Notes under the pieces: generated by a model
Seen by the model: only the letters and a program-made list of their open reading frames with translations
The model's database searches: none
Told to the model about the DNA's origin: nothing
Made by a program: the position numbers and the translations under genes
NCBI RefSeq assembly: GCF_033473495.1
Contig: NC_088937.1
Span: forward strand, 620,001-684,000
DNA from: Cercospora beticola
Lineage: Eukaryota > Ascomycota > Dothideomycetes > Mycosphaerellales > Mycosphaerellaceae
Length of the DNA stretch: 64,000 nucleotides
Direction: 5' to 3'
Part shown: positions 32,651-44,368 of the stretch, piece by piece
Numbering within the stretch: the first letter of the stretch is position 1
Layout: every line of letters begins with the position of its first letter

Positions 32651-35600
32651 GTGCGTATGAGCTATCTTATCGTCCCAGAACCAGGATTCGCTCTCTCCAC
32701 CCGGAGAGTGGTGAACCGTGAACGCTGCGGGTCCCGTCAGCATGTCAACAATGCTCCCTCTCCCTCCTCCCACGCCGCCGGTGCAATGTTCGATGTGACG
32801 TCGGTGGGATCCCAGTACATTATCGAGACCGTCTCTGACTTGCTGTCCAATGTGCAGGTCCCAGGCCCAATGCCCGATGCGAACGATGGCACCCGCAAAA
32901 GCCCCACGAAGAAGACGCCGGAAAAGACAAAAGTGGCCGAGTTGACGACACAGCGACTGGCGAAGCGAAAGTCGCAGGACTTCGCTGCAAAGATCGCGGG
33001 ATGGAACCAACTAGGTGGAGGCATTGTCACGCCCGAGATCGAGAAGCCGAAGGCCAAGCCAAAGCCCAAGCCAGAGCAGTCACAGGATGAAGTGGTGGTG
33101 GTTCTCGATGCCGCGTCCGAGGCCCAACAAGACGACATGATTGTGGTGGAGACCGAATCTACGATCCCGGCAGACATCATCGAAGTGACACCTACGTCGC
33201 AACCAGAAACTCCTAAAAACTCACGATCTCCCGGGAGGGCCGTCTCAAAGCCACTGGCTGCAGTTCTCACAGGAGAGAAAAAGACGGGAAAAGAGATTGA
33301 CTTCGAACGAAAAGCATGGGTCAGACGCAAAAGCAAGCCGCAGGTTGAAGTGCCGCCAGATGTCAAGGAAGCCAGCGCGCCTAAGAAGCGTGTAGTAAGT
33401 GATGGCCACTGGAGACGCGACAGGCAGCTTCAACCACAGCCACAGGCGAGTCCCGAGAAAGAAGACGACAAGGCGAAGACACCAAAACCCGTGTACATCC
33501 GGAAGAGCGTGGTAAACGTGGGCTTGAAGGTGCCAGTATCGCACCAAGATTTCACAGAATCCGAGCCAGAACCCGAACCAGTACGAGTGCGACCTCTGCG
33601 ATCGAGGTCCCCAAATGGACGAGAACGCACGCCAGACTACGAGAGCAAAGGCACCAAGGTCTACGTGCAACGACGAAAGCGGTCAAAACAGAACGAGTCA
33701 GAGAGCAGTTTTACAGCACCTTCCTCGACAGACAAGCCCAGCACAGCGACCACAGATATCACGAGCCCAAGCATTTCCCCACCGCGACCGAAATCAGCGC
33801 CACGGGAACGTTCGCGTAAAGAGCGAAGTGGTGATGAATTACCACCACGGCCAAGTACTGCGAGAAGGAGCAAGACTCCGGTGGAAGAGAATGCCCCCAA
33901 AAGGCATCCTTCAACGACTGCGGAAGCTTTTGCGAAACGTATCACTCAGCGCATGCATAATCCAGACAAGCCACCGACACCCCTGCCCAAAGTGTTTGGC
34001 AACCGCATTGAAGGATGGCTCGATGGCATGTCAGATCCTTTCAACGAGACCAGGTCATCCGACACGCCCGAACCCCTGAAGATTCCCAAAAAGAAGTCGT
34101 CTAAGCAGCTTCACCTCGATACTGATATTGAGAAGAACACCGAGAGCCGCAAGAGCAGCGCGAAACAGCGAAGTGCTCCAGAAGAGCATCGGCGAGAAGT
34201 AAGTGGGAAGCGCGACTCAAAGCAAGACATACCGGCGATGTCGCCAATAAGCCCAACGACACCAACGCTTAGACGGCGAGGAGCCAAGCACCGCGCTGAG
34301 TCCCCTCTGAAAAATCGCATGTCGCAAGATACTCTGGATGACTCGTCTCGTGGGGATGAGGCGTTGATGAGCGGTGGTAACCCGGACGCCATGCGACCCG
34401 GCCGCCGCGTTCCATCGAAGCGGAAAGATGATCGCTTCAGACAACTGACCACCATTGCATCTGACGAAACGCTCAGCACTCGTGATCGCGGTCATGGCCG
34501 CGCGTACTCGGACGATGCGACCACAATTACTAGGACCAGTGACGGCGATGTGCCAAGAAGACGGTCGACTCGGCGTAGGATGGCGAAGCACGATGATCTG
34601 ATATCCGTTCTTTCTATGCCTCAAGACGACGAACGGCGCGTCGTTCCTGCGAAGAGCATACGGCGAAGCAGGCGGAAACCTGGATTTTGTACCGTTGCCG
34701 AGATCATGAACGAGCTTTCTACGGACGAGCTGAAATACCAACGTGAGCTCAGGACGTTGGTCGAGGGAGTCATCCCAGTGCTGCTCAAGCATGCTGTTTC
34801 CGAGACATCCAGCTCGTCACCTGGCTCCCGGGTGTTTAGCCGCTCCACATCTGACCCATCCGTGACGCGGCCGATCGTGGACATGGGTGTGGCCTTGGAA
34901 AGGCTGAAAACAACGCATAAGCACATTCCTTTGCACGAACCGAGTGAGCTGCTTGTATGGGCACAATCCGCGTCTAAGGACTACAACACCTACTTGCAAG
35001 CTTGGCGCTTGGGTTTCAAAGACATTGTCGTCAATTTGGCACGCGCGGAGCGCACTCCGCAGCGCAACGGCTCATCCTCTTGGGACCACGACCTGCCTCG
35101 GAATAAAGATGGTGACCTCGTGGATAGCTCAGGTGAACGTGTGGATGTCGCGTACCTCCTCAAGAGACCTCTGATCCGGATCAAATACCTTGCCAAGACT
35201 CTGAAAGACATCAACCAGCTCCAACCTTCAGCAAATGCAGAGGACATGGCCAAAACATATCAGGATTTGATCGCTGCCGCGAAGAAGCGTGTCAGTGATG
35301 AGCAAGCTCGATTGGAAGATGAAGCAGCTGCAGCCATTTATGCCACCAGGGCACGAGATCCACGAAGTCTGGCCCCAATTACCGGAGTGAGCATAGATCA
35401 CACCAGGTCTGTGCGTGCAAGAGACTACTTCGATATGGACTTGGTTCATTCCAGTGGTCAACAACTAGGTTGCAAGATCGAAGTGATCTACAGAGACGAT
35501 GCACCCAATCGAGGGAAAGCAGGCGATGTCCTGTTCTGCGAAGTTTCGTCGTTTGGACGCTGGCTATTATTTCCGCCTCTTCCGCATGCCTTGGTGTCAG

Positions 35601-38143
35601 CAAGAAAAGGCGACAAGCCCGGTGAGCTTGTCGTAATGATCCGCGGCTTCATGTCCAACGCGAGACAGTGGCGTGAGGTCCTTTCGCTCCGATCTGAGGA
35701 TGACATGACCGCGACCGAGTGGCTGCAGATGCTCGGATCATCTCCGATGCCGCCTAAATTGTCCCGCAAGTCGAGTTTCAATATGTACAAGCAGAAAAGT
35801 CTGCCTGCTGCAGACTCGGAGGAACCAAAGCTAAAGACCATAGCTGAGACTGCTGAAACAGCGAACAAGAGCAGGGATCCTTCGCCGCGAGAGATCGAAG
35901 TACCGATTGGGGAACGAGTCACCAATGGCAGTCGGATTTGGGACGGCAGTGAGGTCAATAGTGTTCTGGACGATGAACAATCCCTACCTTCCACGCGACC
36001 ACGGCAACGAACACAGCCAGCGCGGTACCGTGGTCATACCCTCTCATCTCAAGATAGGCGAGACGAACTTCATCACAGGTCCCGGGATGATGCTGCAGAG
36101 CCTCATTACGACAGACCGCACAACATCTCTTCTGCACCTGGGCAGCGTCGACCTTACTCCCTCCACACACGCTCACAGTCGGAGTGGACTGGTTCAACAG
36201 TATCCTCTGATCGCACCACTGACTATACCGTCTGGATGCCATCTGAGGACGCGTCTACACGCTACTCAGATGATTCGAGCGATGGTGAAGACCCAATCGG
36301 ACGGCGAGAGCATCAAGCATTACGTCCGAGACTGCACCGACGTACCTCTTCGGTTCCGACTATGGATTTGCCATCGATTCAGAAGGTCCGAAAGCCAGGT
36401 CGACCTGAAAGTCCTCCATCAGACCGGGACGGTCTGCCGTCACAGAAGAGAGCGCACGAGGCGCCCAGGGCCGATGATCCTTCCTCTAAGGCGCCTCAGC
36501 TACAGCAGCGACTTTCAATAAGGAGGAAGAGTGACGAGCGGGACAGGCCTCCGCCTCCTCCGGCCCACAAGGAGAAGTCTAGGCCATTGTCGCTGGGATT
36601 GGGCCTTACGAACAAGATTCCCTCTCTCACGCCAGCCTTTATGAGGAAGAATCGTCGGCCTTCCTCGCCTCTGAAGCACGAATATGCGCCGTCTTCATCG
36701 TCCGATTCATTGTCTGATAGTGACTACACTGATTACGACGATGATGCCTCCGTGACGTCTGAATCAACAATTGAAGACCAGGCTGAGCGCAAAGAAGCTT
36801 TGCATGAAGACATCTCCACCGTCGGAGACCTCAGAGGATTCCGTGATTATCAAAAGTCAGGACCAAGACGATCGCCACCGAGATCGCCCCCGCCAGCACC
36901 GTCTCCAGCTACCGATCCAGAGACACGCCCAAGCCTTCCAGCCACAAGTCTTGCGCCATCGGAATCTGCTTCGCAAGCACCTTATCGCACTGTGCCAGAC
37001 ACAGGTGTTGAGCCGGCGAAGACAGTCGCAAACATATTCTCCTGGTCCGAGCGCGGGACGTGGGACAGCCTGCACATGGAAGAGTGCCAGATTTTTGTAA
37101 CGCCTGGCCTGATTGAAGCCTTTGATCTGACCCAAGCCAACTCCGTATCTCCGCAGACAAATGGCCAATACACCACACCCTCTGCCCAGGGTGTGAAACC
37201 ACTCGTCGCGCTGGAGCTCACCCCACTTGTGCCCTTGCGTAGAGGTACTGCCGTGGACATCACAGTCCGCTCGCCACCGTCAGCAAACTCGTTGTACAAA
37301 CCTGGAGCTAATATTATGTTCCGATCACGGAGTCCCGAAGAATGCGAAAAGCTATACACCCTGCTCAACCGAGCTCGAATCGATAACCCGACATACGTTG
37401 CTCTGCAAAATGCTCGAGGACCAACCAAAGAGAGCAACTGGGGCGAGATCATGGATCAGAACCGAGACGACCAGTTTAACAAACGTCGTTCGTGGTGGAA
37501 TCTTGGCTCGCGAAAGAGCACATCTTATCGCTCGAACGGCAGCCGTCCGCTGTCCACTGCAGCAACAGAATCCTCTGTGGGTACAATGAACACCGCGTTC
37601 TCAGCGTTGCGTCGTTTCAGTGGGAGCAACAAATTCTTCGACTTGGCCAAGAGTACTATCACAAGTCGAGAGGGAACACAGAGCACAAACAGTGAGAGCC
37701 TCAACTCTGGAGCAGCAACTCCGGACCTCGCTTTTGATCCCTCCATGGGAACACCACTTGGCATCACCGGCACCAAAGTCCGACTTTATGTTCGCGAGTC
37801 GGCATCGAAGTGGAGAGACCTTGGCTCCGCAAGATTGACGGTCATGGTCCCTCCGCGAGCTGACCCAAGTATTCCTGCCAATCCAAGGACTACTGGTCTG
37901 GAGAAACGGGTACTTGTGACTGGTAAGAGTCAAAACGAAGTTTTACTTGATGTCACTTTGGGTGAAAGCGCCTTTGAGAGAATCGCCCGAACTGGCATTG
38001 CTGTCAGTGTCTACGAAGTGAGCGAACACGTGGGTCACTCGGGCGGTGTTTTGCCAAACCGCACGACTTGCTATATGATTCAGATGAAGAGCGAGAGGGA
38101 TGCTGCTTATACTTTCGGGCTGGTGGGGAAGTTGAGATATTAA
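32651..38143 (+). CDS. very large, mostly disordered protein with DH (RhoGEF)-like core
   Basis: One uninterrupted frame of 1,830 codons. Residues 46 (ATG at 32786, MFDVTSVGSQYIIETVSD) to about 670 are rich in Lys, Arg, Pro and Ser. The ordered core starts at about 676 with FCTVAEIMNELSTDELKYQRELR, a DH-domain-like first helix, and is followed by helices and a PH-like beta region (about 905-1035: YFDMDLVH, CKIEVIYRDD, GDVLFCEV, RWLLFPPLPHAL). A second disordered stretch follows, then a conserved C-terminal region from about 1460 (NIFSWSERGTWDSLHMEECQ) to the end (TTCYMIQMKSERDAAYTFGL). The true start may be residue 46, since the first 45 residues could come from a 5' intron. A role as an exchange factor for a Rho-type GTPase is an inference from the core only. 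Confidence 0.75.
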   Translation: MRMSYLIVPEPGFALSTRRVVNRERCGSRQHVNNAPSPSSHAAGAMFDVTSVGSQYIIETVSDLLSNVQVPGPMPDANDGTRKSPTKKTPEKTKVAELTTQRLAKRKSQDFAAKIAGWNQLGGGIVTPEIEKPKAKPKPKPEQSQDEVVVVLDAASEAQQDDMIVVETESTIPADIIEVTPTSQPETPKNSRSPGRAVSKPLAAVLTGEKKTGKEIDFERKAWVRRKSKPQVEVPPDVKEASAPKKRVVSDGHWRRDRQLQPQPQASPEKEDDKAKTPKPVYIRKSVVNVGLKVPVSHQDFTESEPEPEPVRVRPLRSRSPNGRERTPDYESKGTKVYVQRRKRSKQNESESSFTAPSSTDKPSTATTDITSPSISPPRPKSAPRERSRKERSGDELPPRPSTARRSKTPVEENAPKRHPSTTAEAFAKRITQRMHNPDKPPTPLPKVFGNRIEGWLDGMSDPFNETRSSDTPEPLKIPKKKSSKQLHLDTDIEKNTESRKSSAKQRSAPEEHRREVSGKRDSKQDIPAMSPISPTTPTLRRRGAKHRAESPLKNRMSQDTLDDSSRGDEALMSGGNPDAMRPGRRVPSKRKDDRFRQLTTIASDETLSTRDRGHGRAYSDDATTITRTSDGDVPRRRSTRRRMAKHDDLISVLSMPQDDERRVVPAKSIRRSRRKPGFCTVAEIMNELSTDELKYQRELRTLVEGVIPVLLKHAVSETSSSSPGSRVFSRSTSDPSVTRPIVDMGVALERLKTTHKHIPLHEPSELLVWAQSASKDYNTYLQAWRLGFKDIVVNLARAERTPQRNGSSSWDHDLPRNKDGDLVDSSGERVDVAYLLKRPLIRIKYLAKTLKDINQLQPSANAEDMAKTYQDLIAAAKKRVSDEQARLEDEAAAAIYATRARDPRSLAPITGVSIDHTRSVRARDYFDMDLVHSSGQQLGCKIEVIYRDDAPNRGKAGDVLFCEVSSFGRWLLFPPLPHALVSARKGDKPGELVVMIRGFMSNARQWREVLSLRSEDDMTATEWLQMLGSSPMPPKLSRKSSFNMYKQKSLPAADSEEPKLKTIAETAETANKSRDPSPREIEVPIGERVTNGSRIWDGSEVNSVLDDEQSLPSTRPRQRTQPARYRGHTLSSQDRRDELHHRSRDDAAEPHYDRPHNISSAPGQRRPYSLHTRSQSEWTGSTVSSDRTTDYTVWMPSEDASTRYSDDSSDGEDPIGRREHQALRPRLHRRTSSVPTMDLPSIQKVRKPGRPESPPSDRDGLPSQKRAHEAPRADDPSSKAPQLQQRLSIRRKSDERDRPPPPPAHKEKSRPLSLGLGLTNKIPSLTPAFMRKNRRPSSPLKHEYAPSSSSDSLSDSDYTDYDDDASVTSESTIEDQAERKEALHEDISTVGDLRGFRDYQKSGPRRSPPRSPPPAPSPATDPETRPSLPATSLAPSESASQAPYRTVPDTGVEPAKTVANIFSWSERGTWDSLHMEECQIFVTPGLIEAFDLTQANSVSPQTNGQYTTPSAQGVKPLVALELTPLVPLRRGTAVDITVRSPPSANSLYKPGANIMFRSRSPEECEKLYTLLNRARIDNPTYVALQNARGPTKESNWGEIMDQNRDDQFNKRRSWWNLGSRKSTSYRSNGSRPLSTAATESSVGTMNTAFSALRRFSGSNKFFDLAKSTITSREGTQSTNSESLNSGAATPDLAFDPSMGTPLGITGTKVRLYVRESASKWRDLGSARLTVMVPPRADPSIPANPRTTGLEKRVLVTGKSQNEVLLDVTLGESAFERIARTGIAVSVYEVSEHVGHSGGVLPNRTTCYMIQMKSERDAAYTFGLVGKLRY

Positions 38144-38649
38144 TGATTGATGTTGCATGAGGGGAAGGGAGCAGAGGGATTTAGAGAGGGGATGATTCTG
38201 TTTTGTGCGACGATTTAGCGGGCGTTTTTGTCATTTGAAGCATTCTTCTTTTTGAGCGAGCGCAACATTGCGGTATAGAGGGAGAGAGCATAGGAAGGAA
38301 GGAGAGTGCGAAGGAGAGAAGCGGTAATGCTTGATTTTATCTGCATCGCGTGCGAAAGGGAGAGCTGAATGAGAAGAGCAGAGAAGAGGTATATACCCAT
38401 TTCCCGTTGCGTTAATGACATTTCTTCATCGACCTGTTCTCCTTCCCAATGTGTGGTAACATGCTGCACAAGTACGCTGATACTCTCGTGCTGCGGTCAT
38501 GAGCAGTGACGCCTCAATGATATCTGTGCTTTGTAAAGGGACGATGAGAGAACGTGATGTATGTATAGTAAGGGACCCTCTTGCGATTCACAATCTACAA
38601 CATGCTACTATCAAAATTGCCAAACACCATATCGAATATCAAACATCAA
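38144..38649. other. convergent intergenic region, left border of the polyketide cluster
   Basis: Lies between the stops of the large DH-like gene and the PKS. No coding sequence recognised. Confidence 0.4.
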
Positions 38650-41600
38650 TCAATCATACTGCTCCTCCAACCACGCCCTCAAATCTCCTATCGTTGGATA
38701 ATCCAAAAACAAACTCCCATTCACCTGGACATCCAATTCTGATTTTAATTTCTCGGAAACGACGAGTGACATTAGAGAATCGATTCCTACGTCCATGAAA
38801 CTCACGTCGTCGCGTAGAGCTGTGGAGTCGAGGCCCGTTTCGTCGATGATGAGTTGGATTGCTTTGCTTGTTACACCACCTCCTTGCGATACTGGGGCGA
38901 CCACAGCGACCGCCACCGCAGGCTGAGCTTTTTGCTTTGGCGGCGCTGGTGTAGCATTCGGCATGTTCGTGGGGAGTTTCGAAGGAGCTTGATGACTCTT
39001 TGTAGATGGTGGGGTCGGTGACTCGCGTAGAGATTCGGAGCTTGAGGAGCTGGTTAAGGATGGTGTTGGTGGCATGACGGTTCGTGTCGGAGCCCTATGG
39101 CTCGTGGAAGCCTTGTCTGGTGGAGAGAAGAATCGATCCAGGAGGATACGAGGATAGCTGTGGAATTCAATGTCTCCGACCATGCCCATGATTTCATCTC
39201 CTTGGAAAATGTAGACATCGCCGAAATAGCCGCCACCTTCTCTTTGGATCATTCGGACGTAGGATCTGTAGCGGCCTCCAGCGACGAGGGGCTTGGCGAA
39301 TCGCATTGATTTCCAGCCTGGTGTTACGCAGTAGTTCTTTTGAGTATCCATAGCGTCGGAGCAGTTCATGATGAAACCTGCGAGATGTGCGACGCTGTCG
39401 ATGAAGTATGGTGGTACGGTCCAAGTTCCGCTTGTTGATTGTGTTGTTAGTTGGACGTCGGCGTAGCCTTCTAGGCCGTTGATCACTACGGATTGCATTC
39501 CTCGGTATTTGTCGGCGTAGTTGACGAGGTTGCTACCGAATAAGTTGTAGGCCATGTTGCGAGACAGACGATTCGCTTGACCTTCGAGGGCCAGACGGTC
39601 TAAGGTCTCCATTCTGTCAAGCACCAGGTGTGTGAGAGATGACCAGGAGCGAAGTGCGGCTGAGTTATCCTCAAAAGTCACGGTGGCCGTAGCGAATGGC
39701 TCAGAAACTTCGTTGTTGTTGTCTTCTTCCACGTTCTGCCAGGTCAACGTGACTCCGTTTTGCCAAGCGCCTTGCGTCTCAGCAGTGACCTGGATGAGTT
39801 GTGGGAGACTGGTGTTCGATCGGGCTACCAGGCCCTTGGTCACGGCCATGTTGGTAATGTTCATCAATGGAGCATCTTTGGCTCCAGGATGCAGCTTCTT
39901 GTAAATGTAAGTAGCGAGTGTATATGATATATCAGCGTGAATTGACTAGAGCCAGCAGGTCAGTACTCATGATACAGCTCACTTCCGGTAGGAGAGATCA
40001 CTTACAGATGTGACAACACCACAATTGTTCATGCGATGTCCGTGAGCAGCAGCAAGAAAGTCGGGTTCCATGAGATCAGATCGCATGACAACGGATCCAG
40101 TGACATCAGTGAATTCCTCATCAATGATGTTCTGTACCAATGAAGTGCGGAAAGAGCTGACATTTCCGCTCTGTTGGGTCGAAGCAGCTGGCTTCATCGT
40201 CGCGTAGAAATCGTTGCCTTTGGTCAGACACCAATCTCCGTTGTATTGTAGCCAGTAGTTCTTCTCATTCCAGGCGTATGTTGGTAGGGTGAGGAGGCGT
40301 AGTCGACCATCACGTTCAAACGGTCGATGGAATTCGTTCCAGTCTATGGTGACGCCAGCCAGGTGCATGGCAGCCAAGCCATCGCTGACAGTCGACCAGT
40401 TGTCCTCTCCACGGCGCATCGATGCAATTGTAAGTGGCTTCTCGGGTGCGAACGTAGATTTGATGAAGCCGACACAAACCGGATGGGGACCAATTTCGAG
40501 CCATGTTGTTTCATCATCGACTGTAGACATAGATTGGGCATTTCTCAAAGCCGACAGGAAGTCAACGGTCTCGCGTGTCGAGCGGCGGAGGTATTCTGCA
40601 TTGAGGGTCTTGCCATCGAACACTACTCGGCCTGAGAGGAAGCCGTCAGCAAGATACTCAACAGTGCAAGAGCGATAACGTGCTTACCCAGGAGAGGAGA
40701 TATGATGGGCATCGTTGGTTCGCGGAAGATGACACTCGACTTAGCAAGAGCCTCAAAGTCATTAAGAATAGGGTCTGTTTGCGCGGAATGGAAAGCAAAG
40801 GCCTGTAGGGAAGAAGGAGTCAGCAAAAGAGGGTCAAGACCTGGAAGTGAGAACAACTTACGACGTCAAGCTTGATGCATCTGTACCCAGCAGCACCAAG
40901 AATTTCAGCAAGCTTGTCCATCTCACTTTGTGTCCCGCTCAGGACGGTGTCGGAGGGACCATTGACACAAGCTACTTCGTATGGCTCTCCATTCGCAGCC
41001 TGCTTGATCTGTTCTCGATCCGCTCTGACTGCCATCATAACATGGCTGCCGACTTGGCACTTTTCTTGGAGTAGCTGTGCCCGTTTACCAACGAGATAGA
41101 TAGTATCGTTGGCTGATAGCACGCCACCAATGTGCATTGCTGCGTATTCGCCGAGACTGTGGCCAATAACTGCATCGGGATTGACACCAAGTGATGACCA
41201 GTATCGAGCAAGAGCAATCTCCGTACAGACTAATGCTAGTTGAGTGACAACCGGTGAATGTCCAGTATAGTCTGCGGGATGTGAGCCGTCTATGGCTGGA
41301 ATGAATGATTCGAATCCTTGACTTTGAGCGATCCGATCAAGCTGGGCAATTTGATCGCGGAAGACTTGCGAGTCGCGGTAAAGTTCCAGGTTTGAGGACT
41401 TCAGAGAGGCTCCTTGGCCTGTGAATGCAAACACTATCGACGGGCTTTGCTGTTTGGCGACAGGCTTGATGTTTTCAATGTGGTCACCGTCCAGCAGTGA
41501 TACCAGTTTCTTCCGAACCTGGGGAATGGAGGCTCCTGTGACAGCCACTCTGTTGGTATGCTGATATCGGCGTGCTGTTGTCGTGTATGCAAGGTCGGCA

Positions 41601-44368
41601 AGTCTCATCTCCGCGTTGGAGGGATTGTCAATATATGCGAGTAGACGCTCAATATTCCCGCGCAGCGAAGTCTTGCTCTTGGCTGAGACGGTCACTACGT
41701 GGGCTCCACGCGGGTCAAGGTCTGTGGTCGCACTACGGAAGGGAGCTTCTTCGAGGATCATGGTTGTGTTGCCACCTGCAGCACCGAAGTTGTTAATTGC
41801 TGCAAGACGTTTCTTGCCTTCCACCCTTGGCCAAGGCGTCATCGAGAATGGTATGTGGACATTGCGCTGATCGAAATCAGTCGGCAGACGTGGGTTGATT
41901 TCGGTTTTGATGCCAATATGGCGCGGTATGCTCTCCTTCTGGAGCATTAGGAGGAGTTTCGCAAGAGCGGTTGCACCAGCCACCGACTCTCCATGACCGA
42001 CGTTTGACTTGACCGCCCCGATGTGAAGAGGTTGATCCTTCTTGCGACGTTTCTTGATATTGGGCGCATATACGTTCAGTATACCTTGGACTTCTTCATG
42101 GTCACCGGCTTGTGTTCCTGGAGCACATGCAGCGTCAGCTTGACAGTCAGAGGAGAATAGCACAGCACTTACCGGTTCCGTGAAGCTCCACGTAGGAGAT
42201 ATCAATAGGATCCACTCCCGCCTGGTGAAGGACTTGGCGGGCAAGATATTCTTGGTGGCCGGCATGAGGGTGCGTGATTGACACAGCCTCTGCGGAATGA
42301 TTGGTGCCTGCTCCCAAGATGACGCCGAGGACATTGTCATTATCTGCTTCGGCGTCTTCCAGGCGTTTGATAACGAGTGAGACTATAGCCAGGTCAGCGT
42401 GGGAATATTGGGGCACGATCATAAGGTCTGCGGGACGTACCAATGCCTTCTGCACGACAGTAACCGTCAGCAGTAGCATCCCATGTCTTGCAGGCATTAT
42501 GACCTGTGGTCAAGAAGTGACCTTGAGAAAGCCCAGTAAAGCCGTCCGGATTGGTGAGAACATTCACGCCTCCAGTAAGTACTGTGTCCACGTCGCCATT
42601 CCAGATGGCCTTACACGCGACCTCAATTGCTGCGAGCCCAGACGAGCAGGCTGTGTCGATGCTGTAGCTGGGTCCTGCGAATTTGAAAAAGTAGTTAATA
42701 CGGCCAGGTCCGAAAGCCCGACATCCACCAGGGATGTAGTAAGTACCAACCTTCTGGCCTTGATTGACTTCACGGTAGTCATCGGCCGACTGGCCATAGT
42801 AAGTGCCAATGCGTTCGCTAGCAGTCGATGGGGTCCGACCAGTGCCAGCGTAGCCGGACATTTCTAGAGCTTCGTAGGCTGTGACGAGCATTAGACGCAT
42901 CTGTGGATCCACAACCTCAGCTTCGCGAGGAGACATCTGGAAGAAGGATGCGTCAAATGCTCCTGGTTCGTCAAGAAAACAGCCATATGCAGTCTTGGTC
43001 TTGTTCAGCTGCTTGCCGGTGGGGTCGTGGTGGCTGTCAATGTCAAATCGATCGGCAGGTATACGCCTGGAAACGTCGAGACCCTCTTCTAAGATCTTCC
43101 AGAAGCCTTCATTGTCGGTGGCTCCACCAGGAAGACGGCAGGACATGCCTACGATGGCAAGCTTGCACTGTGATGGTCCGAGAGAATGTGACGCAGAACT
43201 GGTGACACTGGTTTTGCCAAGCCATGACATGAGGTCTACTGTGGGCAATTTGGATCCGGACCCGGCACTCAGAGCTGTGATCATGTCGTTGAGAGGTATG
43301 GAGTTGCCGAAGCAGTACGCCACTCCTGTTAGATCTTGCTGCGAGTCTTCTTGCGCCTTTTCCACGACACTCTCGACCACACGATCGAATGTGATAGCCT
43401 TCGTGAGCAGCTCACAAATGACATTCTCCCAAAGGTCAGTCGCAGTAGCCACATCATATGGAGAGCCGGTGCTTGGAGACCAGATGGCGCTCACTGGTGA
43501 GCTTGGCACATTCAATGCAGTGGGACCATGAACTACGCTGGCGATATCCCGCAAGTCATAGACGTGCGGAGCGTGGCAGAGACCACCGTATACCGGCAAA
43601 GGAATGTATTGCGAGGTTCGGAAAAGCTCACTTCGATTGAAGAGAGATCGAAGTCGAGCGGGAGGACCACTGACTGTGATGGAAGTTGGCGAGAAAGCGC
43701 TGAGGAAGAGGTAGTTCGGAACAGATGCCTGAATTCTGTGGTTGAAGTCGTCTAAAGTCTCCTGTGCCAGTGTTGGGTCGACTTTATGAACGACGTACGC
43801 CCATGTATCTGGATCCTCAGCATATGATTCTAGATTGTTGGACACCCGCTTCACGTGAATACCGAGTCGGAATGCGAGACGGACAGCATCAGCACCAGCT
43901 CCAGGGAGGTCGGCAAGTGTAGCGGACGTAGCCAACCCTGCTGCGGTCAACAAGCCTGTACCTAGAGCCGTTAGGGCGGCAGTCTGTAAGTCTTTCAGTC
44001 GCTCAGGATTTGCGCTCAGATATCTGTGCTCGGGGTTAGTTCAAGTCTTGACTTGCATCTGAGTCAACGTACCCAATCAGCGTTGCCATTTGCAGAAAAA
44101 CAAGCAAAGTGCCCTCTATGGCGCCGCAGAGAGGTCCTTCTCGGAACTCCGGTTCGTCTCCCCATCGCAAGAGGTCATCAAATGGAGGTACACAATCTTT
44201 CTCTTCTGTAGGTAGACGCTTGATCTCATCTTTCACGGCTTCGCTCGCCTGTCGAAGAAAGTGGTGCAGGCATATCTGCGCCGGGTCCTTGGAGAGGTTG
44301 TGCAATCGACGGAACGTATCTTGAAGTTCTCCCCTGGGATACTCGTTGCTAAAGTATACCAGATTCAT
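38650..44368 (-). CDS. non-reducing polyketide synthase, SAT-KS-AT-PT-ACP, no thioesterase
   Basis: Seven exons (44073-44368, 42441-44023, 42173-42382, 40862-42117, 40688-40802, 40006-40631, 38650-39945) with introns of 50-60 nt give 1,793 residues; every join is in phase and restores a family motif. Domains: SAT (1-360; His in [11 protein letters not shown]), KS (386-820; Cys558 in DTACSSG, His694 in VELHGTG, His738 in NVGHGES), AT (920-1240; TGQGAS, Ser1017 in GHSLGEY), product template (1260-1610; His1352 in AHGHRMNN, Asp1545 in [12 protein letters not shown]), a Pro/Ser linker, and one ACP (Ser1752 in DVGIDSLMS). It ends right after the ACP. The SAT active-site loop reads ALGTG, with Gly120 where GxCxG has Cys. 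The layout is that of synthases for anthraquinones, benzophenones and related aromatics that rely on a separate hydrolase. All KS, AT, PT and ACP residues look intact. Confidence 0.93.

Noticed and set aside
33615..34079. Frames within the large DH-like gene on both strands
   Set aside because: Shadows of a long repetitive coding sequence; the main frame is open for 1,830 codons.
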